This document shows positions 1-4,264 of a DNA stretch of 5,136 nucleotides, piece by piece. The position numbers and the translations under genes were made by a program. The stretch is from Betaproteobacteria bacterium. GTDB lineage: Bacteria > Pseudomonadota > Gammaproteobacteria > Burkholderiales > Ferrovaceae. Position 1 is the first letter of the stretch. Each line of letters begins with the position of its first letter. The stretch spans positions 1 through 5,136 of the forward strand of contig JAGWPH010000267.1 in assembly GCA_028870615.1 (NCBI GenBank). Reading direction: 5' to 3'. The notes under the pieces are model-generated. The model ran no database searches and was not told the origin of the DNA. It saw nothing but the letters and a program-made list of their open reading frames with translations.

Positions 1-167
1 CATAACCACCCGTCTTTTTCATGGCATCTCGCAAAGACTCGCAGCGTTTCACCGTCTGTAACCAGGACATTCGCAGACCAGTCTTTGCCAGGCAAAAAAT
101 CAGGCAGCCGGTCTTTGACGCTAATCCATCTTCCAATCCACCCAGGCTGGGCTTCCCGCTTTAGCAT
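1..167 (-). CDS. DUF551 domain-containing small protein, N-terminal part (runs off left edge)
   Basis: An open minus-strand frame enters from the left edge. From the ATG at 167-165 it gives 55 residues before the window ends. Residues 14-22 read W-ISVKDRLP, followed by a NVLVTDGE segment (33-40) and a KDGW segment (51-54). This W-I-S-V-x-x-R-L-P...VLV-T-D-G...GW pattern is the hallmark of DUF551, a short domain of unknown function found mostly in phage, prophage and integrative-element proteins. The start is uncertain: a TTG at 176 is in frame and neither start has a good Shine-Dalgarno. The frame stays open up to a TGA at 284-282 but has no ATG or GTG further upstream. No biochemical role is known to me. 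It points in the same direction as the ATPase gene upstream but lies more than 300 bases beyond its stop, so co-transcription is only possible. The family call is fairly sure; the start is not. Confidence 0.7.
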   Translation of the reverse strand, partial: MLKREAQPGWIGRWISVKDRLPDFLPGKDWSANVLVTDGETLRVFARCHEKDGWL

Positions 168-190
168 TCCGTTCAATGATTCTGCATGGG

Positions 191-280
191 TTATACGGCG
201 TACTCGATTCGTTGTGCGCCGCTCTTGGTTTCCACCTTCCGGTCGATCTCCTGGATCACCGCAGGCAGATAGCAGTTCAT
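191..280 (-). CDS. possible 29-residue small protein or gene remnant
   Basis: A short minus-strand frame runs from ATG (280-278) to TAA (193-191). It begins MNCYLPAVIQEIDRK and ends IEYAV. It favours G or C at third codon positions and its amino-acid mix is soluble-protein-like, so it looks more like coding sequence than the other frames here. Its ATG overlaps the TGA of a start-less upstream frame in an ATGA junction, as in translationally coupled genes. The frame is also open upstream of the ATG for about 35 codons, back to a TGA at about 383-381, so it could instead be the C-terminal end of a decayed larger protein. It lies just upstream of the DUF551 gene on the same strand. I do not recognise it and assign no function. 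Confidence 0.3.
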   Translation of the reverse strand: MNCYLPAVIQEIDRKVETKSGAQRIEYAV

Positions 281-489
281 ATCAAAAACCCCGAACGGAC
301 ATCTTGGCCTAGGACGGATCGTCGGCAAAGGAGCGTGTGGCTTCTGGTGTACCGGCCTGGCCACCACGCTAGCAGCCAGTCAGCTGACGCTTCGTGGAAT
401 CCATGTTCATAAGCAGCGGTCGTTCGCGAGGGCTTGGTGGCGTCGGCCTGGGCAGACTCGAAGTCGATGGTTTTGAGCCACCATGCCAG
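277..489 (-). pseudogene. start-less open frame, probable decayed gene fragment
   Basis: Just after the ATPase stop, one minus-strand frame stays open for about 70 codons and ends at TGA (279-277). Its codons include no ATG or GTG, and the only TTG is next to last, so it cannot be a normally started gene. The first half reads like protein (for example KTIDFESAQADATK, then EHGFHEASADWL) and mostly ends codons in G or C. The second half is arginine- and cysteine-rich and less convincing. Its stop overlaps the ATG of the next small frame. The likeliest reading is the remains of a truncated gene; fortuitous open sequence in GC-rich DNA is the alternative. No family was recognised. A competing 13-residue frame in this stretch, starting at the ATG at 410, begins MNMDSTK and is too short to judge. 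Confidence 0.25.
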
Positions 490-498
490 CGGTCAATG

Positions 499-3111
499 TT
501 AGGACTTCTGGCTCTTTTGGCGCAACTTGGTGATGTCGATGATCGCCTTAAGGGCTGCAAGGTCTGCACCTAACTCCACCGCCGTAGGCGGCGGCAAGTT
601 CTGTCCGGACGAGGAATCATGTGCCTCGGTGATTTGGTTGCAGCGCCTGATCAGTCTGTCGTATTCCTGTTGCTCGGTCAGCGGAAACCCTACCACCCGG
701 AGCAGATTGCCAGCCTTCACGTATTCGTGGTGCCGGCGAATGACCCCGCCCAGAATTAAGTCCTGGATCACCCGTTCGATTGTTGAGCGCAGAAGACTGT
801 ACTGCCGACGCATAATCTCCGTCTCCTCAGCATTGGGATAAGCCGGCCAAGTCTTTTCGAGATTGCCCTGAGTGCGCTCAAGCGTGTCAATCCGCAGAGC
901 GTACGGCTGGTGATCCCAGGGCATCCCCGGCACGACGACGCCCGGCTTGACACCCCTCCATTCGAGGTTCTGCGTGTGAAAGCCGACCTGAGCCTTCTCG
1001 GTGGCATCCTCCAGTAGGGCCAGGAATACAGTTTCATGGGTGAAAACGATCACCTGACGGTCACGAGCCTCTTCTGCTAGGCGACGAGCGACGTGCTGTC
1101 GGTGCCAGTGGTCAAGCGAGCTCACTGGGTCGTCGAAAACTATCGCACCCTTGTGACTGAACTGCCGTAACTCGGCCAGGAAGCAACCGATGGAAATGGA
1201 CCGCTGCTCGCCTTCGGACAGAATCTCCTCTAGGCTAAATGTCGCAGGCAAGTCCAAGCCGAGGCGGTATTTGTTCTTACTCTTGTCGCCCCTGGGGATC
1301 AATTTGGTCTTGATATGCCCGACGCCAAGACGCTTGAATTCATCATCCAACGCAACCGCAAGTGCTTGGTTCACGCCGATGGTTGCGAACTCTTTGGACT
1401 TGGCCGTGATCTTGTTGGTTTTTAGATCAGCCTCGCAGCTTTCTAGCTGCTTGTGCAGCTTCATGCGATTCACCAGCGCGACAACCGCGGTTAGCACTAG
1501 GGACAGCTGCTGGCGGGCAAGCAGGTCGTCGCGCTCCTTCTCCAGCTTCTGTCGCGCAGCAGTGTCGGCGGCGTTATCCAAGATGGTGGCCTGCTGTATC
1601 AGCCGCTCGGCCAGCGCCTTCAGGTTTCGGCGGGGATCTTCCGACAGGGTTGGCAAGGAATCCCACTGCCCGTTGCTGACCGCTACAAGCATAGCCGCAC
1701 GCCGGATCTCAATACTAGCCTCGAAAGCTGATACCAGAGCCGGTAGACCGTCTTCCAGTGCCTCCAACTCCTGGCTCAAAGACACTTGCATCTCTTGCGA
1801 TAGCACAGTTTTGGTGATCTTATCGACCGCTGATGTTAGGATTTCGCGCGCTTTCTGAGCAGCCTTTGCGGCATCGGCTTTGATGAACTGATCGAAGCGC
1901 ACCAACCGTTGCGCCCCGTCAGTGAGCGGCTGCTGGCAGAGGACGCAGACGGCATCATCGGTATGCGGGAAGACATGACCCTTATATGCAACTTCCTCTG
2001 AATACCGGCGCGCGGCGTCGAATAGCGTCTTCCAGACCGGTTCACCGGTACCCGGCAGTAAGGTTTCGCCGGCGCGGAATACTTCGGCCGCAAGGAGTTC
2101 GGCTTGCGCGGCAGTCGTGGCAGCTTCAACCAATTCGCACAGGCGCTGGATCGACTCCTCTTTGACCCAGCCGTTCGCGTTGTCCAGACGTTGAGACACC
2201 TCGGTCACTCGCTGAGCTTGACCGCGCAGGCTATTCGCGGTGGTCTTGGGGTCAGCCTCCTTCAGCAGCTTTACCAGCTCGGCCAGGCGATCGAGTTCCT
2301 GCTGCGTCAGCGTGCCTAACTTTTCGACCGTAGCGACATCGGTTTTATGGCTCAGGCTGGAGATCAGACGCCCGACGCTGGTGTCGCCGCGCAGGTTCGC
2401 ATAGGGAGCGGGATCGACGTCGATCGAAGCACGTTCTTCATCAAGTCGCCGCTTGAGACGGGGCAGTACCTTGCTACCCAAGTCCTCAACCGCGCTCAAT
2501 CCGTAGGGGACGATGGCGGCTTCCTGCTCGACCGTCAGATAGACTCGGGCGCAGTGCGAGTCAAAAACTGCGATGCTTGACAGCTTCTCTGGGGGCACCA
2601 CACCACGCTTCCAAGTCAGCGACAATTCAGCGCCCTGGTCTACCACATCAAAGGTTGCCTCGGGGATGTGCGTCTGAGCCATCGGGTCCGAGGCATCTGG
2701 GTGCACGGGTTCGATCTGGTCGCGAGCGCGGCATGCGTGCTTCAGTGCGCGGACGTAGCCTGACTTACCGCTGCCGTTGCCACCGAATATCACTGTCAAA
2801 CCGGTAGCAGCAAAGGTGATAACCTGCCCCTGTGCCAGACGATTGAGGTGCTTGGTATCCCGCATTGTCTTGAGTACTACCGGTGCCACAGTCGCTTGTT
2901 TGGCGGGCAGGTTCGCGGCGGATAACGGTACCGGCACCAGGTTACTTGGATTAGGCAGTTGGTATTCCGCGAGTAATAAGCCATAGAGATCGGTCCAATC
3001 CTGTTCTGTGAGACCGGTCTTCGGCGCCAGGAATAAGCGACGTACCGCATCCTGCTGCCATGGCTTTAGTTCGCTTTGGGACCACATCAGGATTTCGTCC
3101 AACAATGCCAT
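499..3111 (-). CDS. SMC/ABC-like AAA family ATPase, RloC/PrrC-like (AAA_13), candidate phage-defence effector
   Basis: This complete 870-residue protein probably couples ATP-driven conformational change to an effector activity. Residues 1-100 form a helical N-terminal region. Walker A is GGNGSGKS (110-117, Lys116, Ser117). Residues ~215-345 and ~405-570 are charged, Leu/Ala-rich and probably coiled coil, and between them lies Cys389-x-x-Cys392, placed like a Rad50/RloC zinc hook. An ABC-type signature LSEGEQ (631-636), Walker B with D-loop (IVFDDPVSSLDH, 657-668) and an H-loop His692 in VFTHET follow. The acidic residue after Walker B is Asp661 where classical ABC ATPases have Glu; AAA_13 proteins commonly have DD. 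The C-terminal ~170 residues are a separate domain containing Arg775-x3-Glu779 and a later His831, recalling the Arg/Glu/His set of PrrC-type anticodon nucleases. I chose the ATG at 3111 because AGGAGG precedes it by 5 bases; a GTG at 3156 would add 15 unremarkable residues. The ATPase assignment is firm, the defence role is inferred, and nuclease activity is speculative. No hsdM/S/R gene is in the window. Confidence 0.88.
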   Translation of the reverse strand: MALLDEILMWSQSELKPWQQDAVRRLFLAPKTGLTEQDWTDLYGLLLAEYQLPNPSNLVPVPLSAANLPAKQATVAPVVLKTMRDTKHLNRLAQGQVITFAATGLTVIFGGNGSGKSGYVRALKHACRARDQIEPVHPDASDPMAQTHIPEATFDVVDQGAELSLTWKRGVVPPEKLSSIAVFDSHCARVYLTVEQEAAIVPYGLSAVEDLGSKVLPRLKRRLDEERASIDVDPAPYANLRGDTSVGRLISSLSHKTDVATVEKLGTLTQQELDRLAELVKLLKEADPKTTANSLRGQAQRVTEVSQRLDNANGWVKEESIQRLCELVEAATTAAQAELLAAEVFRAGETLLPGTGEPVWKTLFDAARRYSEEVAYKGHVFPHTDDAVCVLCQQPLTDGAQRLVRFDQFIKADAAKAAQKAREILTSAVDKITKTVLSQEMQVSLSQELEALEDGLPALVSAFEASIEIRRAAMLVAVSNGQWDSLPTLSEDPRRNLKALAERLIQQATILDNAADTAARQKLEKERDDLLARQQLSLVLTAVVALVNRMKLHKQLESCEADLKTNKITAKSKEFATIGVNQALAVALDDEFKRLGVGHIKTKLIPRGDKSKNKYRLGLDLPATFSLEEILSEGEQRSISIGCFLAELRQFSHKGAIVFDDPVSSLDHWHRQHVARRLAEEARDRQVIVFTHETVFLALLEDATEKAQVGFHTQNLEWRGVKPGVVVPGMPWDHQPYALRIDTLERTQGNLEKTWPAYPNAEETEIMRRQYSLLRSTIERVIQDLILGGVIRRHHEYVKAGNLLRVVGFPLTEQQEYDRLIRRCNQITEAHDSSSGQNLPPPTAVELGADLAALKAIIDITKLRQKSQKS

Positions 3112-3116
3112 CGCGC

Positions 3117-3122
3117 CCTCCT
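3117..3122 (-). promoter_or_regulatory. Shine-Dalgarno of the ATPase gene
   Basis: On the minus strand the sequence AGGAGG followed by GCGCG leads straight into the ATG at 3111. This is a near-perfect anti-16S match at 5-base spacing. It decides the start in favour of 3111 over the upstream in-frame GTG at 3156. Confidence 0.8.
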
Positions 3123-3176
3123 GCTGACGTGCCTGTCCCGATAGCCCACGAGACACAGGCAGTTATCATTCCGCTA

Positions 3177-3182
3177 ATCATA
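3177..3182 (-). promoter_or_regulatory. possible -10 element upstream of the ATPase gene
   Basis: TATGAT on the minus strand matches the sigma-70 -10 consensus at 5 of 6 positions and lies about 65 bases upstream of the ATPase ATG. No convincing -35 hexamer is found at 16-18 bases further upstream, so this is a weak call. Confidence 0.25.
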
Positions 3183-3374
3183 ATTGGATCCGGCCGAACA
3201 ATCGAACATAAGAAGTCGGCGTCTGCTATACAGCCATACTAAGCGCAAGTCTGTCTACTTCATTTATGCCAAACAGCAGACGATCATGAATAGTTTTTAG
3301 GGATAGCAATGAAAATTCAGTAGCCCGCCCAGCAGATGTTTAACCCAGTCCTTGATTGATTATTGAGATTGTTT

Positions 3375-3392
3375 GTAAGCGCTCATTAAACA
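3375..3392 (+). repeat. putative left terminal inverted repeat of the IS66 remnant
   Basis: The sequence GTAAGCGCTCATTAAACA begins with the GTAAGCG typical of IS66-family ends and lies 81 bases before the tnpA ATG. Its right-end partner is missing, so the length and boundary cannot be confirmed internally. Confidence 0.5.
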
Positions 3393-3427
3393 GCGTCTGG
3401 CACTGGGGGGTTTTGTAGGGAATGATT

Positions 3428-3453
3428 GTGTCCACGTTCATCTACGTGGACAC
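3428..3453 (+). promoter_or_regulatory. perfect 10-bp hairpin directly before the tnpA start codon
   Basis: The arms GTGTCCACGT (3428-3437) and ACGTGGACAC (3444-3453) are exact reverse complements around the 6-base loop TCATCT. The hairpin ends 2 bases before the tnpA ATG (3456), and its right arm contains GTGGA, the only Shine-Dalgarno-like stretch available to tnpA. In mRNA this stem would bury the ribosome-binding region. Hairpins that hide the transposase start from read-through transcripts are established for other ISs such as IS10 and IS50. A role as a binding site for a dimeric protein is an alternative. Confidence 0.6.
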
Positions 3454-3455
3454 CT

Positions 3456-3866
3456 ATGACAGAGAATACTACAGAGTTATCGAGGCCCTTGGTGGTTGGT
3501 CACAAGCGTGACGGGCGTTGCCGCTACGACCGGGAAGCGAAACGTGAACTGGTGGAAGCCTGCCTTAAGCCAGGGGTATCAGTTGCACGGGTGGCGCTGC
3601 GACATGGCATCAATGCCAATTTGCTGCGCACCTGGATCACGCGCCATCAACGCCGGCATCCGGTTCTGGGCACGTCCCCCGAGACAGCCAAATCGGCATT
3701 TATTTCCGTTGAGACCAAGGGGTATTCCGAAGCGGGCGGGTTGAAACTGGGAGCGCGGCTTTCCAATGGGGTGCATCTGGAACTGAGCGATGCCAGTCCC
3801 CTTGATCTGGTCACGGTGCTGCGCCTGCTGAATGACTTGCCATGTTCCGGCTCGACGCGGGGTTGA
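3456..3866 (+). CDS. tnpA: IS66 family transposition accessory protein TnpA
   Basis: This 136-residue protein is the first of the three IS66 proteins and is probably a DNA-binding accessory factor. Residues 24-65 carry the characteristic block, from YDREAKRELVEACLKPG to a helix-turn-helix (VSVARVALRHGINANLLRTW, about 41-60) of the transposase_8/IS3 OrfA-like type. The C-terminus has the usual hydrophobic helix (LDLVTVLRLLNDL, 116-128). Length and end are normal, so it appears intact. The ATG at 3456 is chosen because the family match begins after it; an in-frame TTG at 3426 would lie within the hairpin region and adds nothing recognisable. The gene overlaps tnpB by 25 bases, as is usual for this operon. 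With tnpC absent, any product has no transposase to assist unless a related IS66 supplies one elsewhere. Confidence 0.87.
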   Translation: MTENTTELSRPLVVGHKRDGRCRYDREAKRELVEACLKPGVSVARVALRHGINANLLRTWITRHQRRHPVLGTSPETAKSAFISVETKGYSEAGGLKLGARLSNGVHLELSDASPLDLVTVLRLLNDLPCSGSTRG

Positions 3867-4264
3867 GGGTTTATCTGCACCGGGATGCAGTGGATGGCCG
3901 CAAGAACATTAATGGATTGGCGGCACTGGTGGAGCAAGCCCTTGGACTGGACCCCTTTGCGGCGGTGGTGTATGTGTTCAGCAATCGTCGGCGCGACCGT
4001 ATCAAGCTGCTGCTGTGGGATCGTACAGGTTTCTGGTTATTGCTCAAGCGCCTGGAAGCCGACCGGTTCGTCTGGCCCAGGGAGGCAGCGGTGGCACTAA
4101 ATGAGACCTTAGATGCCAATGCGCTAAACCTAAAGTTGCCCGGCAGGGCGCGCCAGCGCGGACTTTCGACCTATTGTGAAACAGATTTCAGCCTGTGTTC
4201 GGCAGACCGTCCAGACGATCAGGGTGATAGGCAAATGGCTAATATGGAAAAAGGTTGTATGTGA
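3842..4264 (+). pseudogene. tnpB: IS66 TnpB, 3'-truncated and fused to unrelated sequence
   Basis: The frame encodes 140 residues. Residues 1-86 are classical IS66 Orf2/TnpB, starting MFRLDAGLRVYLHRD, then NGLAALVEQALGLDPF, NRRRDRIKLLLWDRTGFW and LEADRFVWPRE. From residue 87 (base about 4100) the expected C-terminal block (T-V-E-Q-L-x-W-L-L-D-G type) is replaced by about 54 residues of unrelated, low-credibility sequence ending GCM. Full-length TnpB is about 115 residues, so roughly the last 25-30 are missing. This marks the deletion or recombination junction of the IS. The stop (4262-4264) overlaps the GTG of the following TPR gene in an ATGTGA string, so ribosomes translating the hybrid frame would finish right at the next gene's start. 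Confidence 0.85.
4100..4260 (+). other. non-IS sequence between the tnpB break and the TPR gene
   Basis: This stretch shows no IS66 similarity and encodes only the hybrid TnpB tail. It probably represents the original upstream region of the TPR gene. Near its end, TAATAT (4240-4245) resembles a -10 box but is too close to the ribosome-binding site for a normal leader and lacks a clear -35. No terminator-like stem with a T-run separates tnpB from the TPR gene, so read-through from the IS remnant seems possible. Confidence 0.45.

Larger units (their letters stand above)
3112..3374. other. divergent intergenic region between the ATPase and the IS66 remnant
   Basis: No gene is seen. The stretch is visibly more AT-rich than the flanking genes from about 3230 on. 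It contains the ATPase leader and an 8-bp inverted repeat pair, CGTCTGCT at 3220-3227 and AGCAGACG at 3275-3282, separated by 47 bases. That pair is too far apart for a simple terminator. No tRNA or attachment-site-like repeat was recognised. Confidence 0.5.
3375..4099 (+). mobile_element. truncated IS66-family insertion sequence
   Basis: The element consists of a left-end-like terminus beginning GTAAGCGCTC (3375), tnpA and the first two-thirds of tnpB. IS66-family elements normally carry tnpA, tnpB and a large tnpC (DDE transposase of about 500 residues), begin with GTAAGCG-like ends and make 8-bp target duplications. Here similarity to TnpB stops near 4099. No tnpC-like sequence and no matching right end (CGCTTAC) occur anywhere downstream in the window, so the element cannot move by itself. 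The 8 bases before the left end (GATTGTTT) have no visible partner, as expected if the right end was deleted. The right boundary is an estimate from protein similarity, accurate to a few bases. Confidence 0.8.

Noticed and set aside
398..410. MNMDSTK start resembling the beginning of some HsdM methylases
   Set aside because: Only about seven residues agree before a stop follows within 13 codons; too short to claim an hsdM remnant.
176..412. 78-codon plus-strand open frame
   Set aside because: It runs against the minus-strand candidates here; its second half (Arg/Ser/His-rich) does not look like protein, no family is recognised and no Shine-Dalgarno precedes it.
473..490. ATGGT/ACCAT stem just beyond the ATPase stop as a terminator
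   Set aside because: Only 5 bp of stem with an 8-base loop and no T-run on the transcribed side.
527..841. 104-codon plus-strand open frame antisense to the ATPase C-terminus
   Set aside because: Shadow of the minus-strand gene; no family resemblance or good ribosome-binding site.
1190..1858. 222-codon plus-strand open frame
   Set aside because: It lies wholly antisense to the well-supported ATPase; its Ser/Arg-rich, low-complexity translation has no recognisable motif and is explained by the opposite strand's codon bias.
3112..3156. GTG at 3156 as the ATPase start
   Set aside because: The ATG at 3111 has AGGAGG at 5 bases; the 15 extra residues would be encoded by that ribosome-binding region and look non-conserved.
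3352..3380. TTGATT as a -35 for a tnpA promoter straddling the IS left end
   Set aside because: At 17-base spacing the -10 position reads GTAAGC, a poor match, so no promoter can be claimed.
3647..3937. 96-codon minus-strand open frame across tnpA/tnpB
   Set aside because: Antisense to two recognisable IS66 proteins; no motif of its own.
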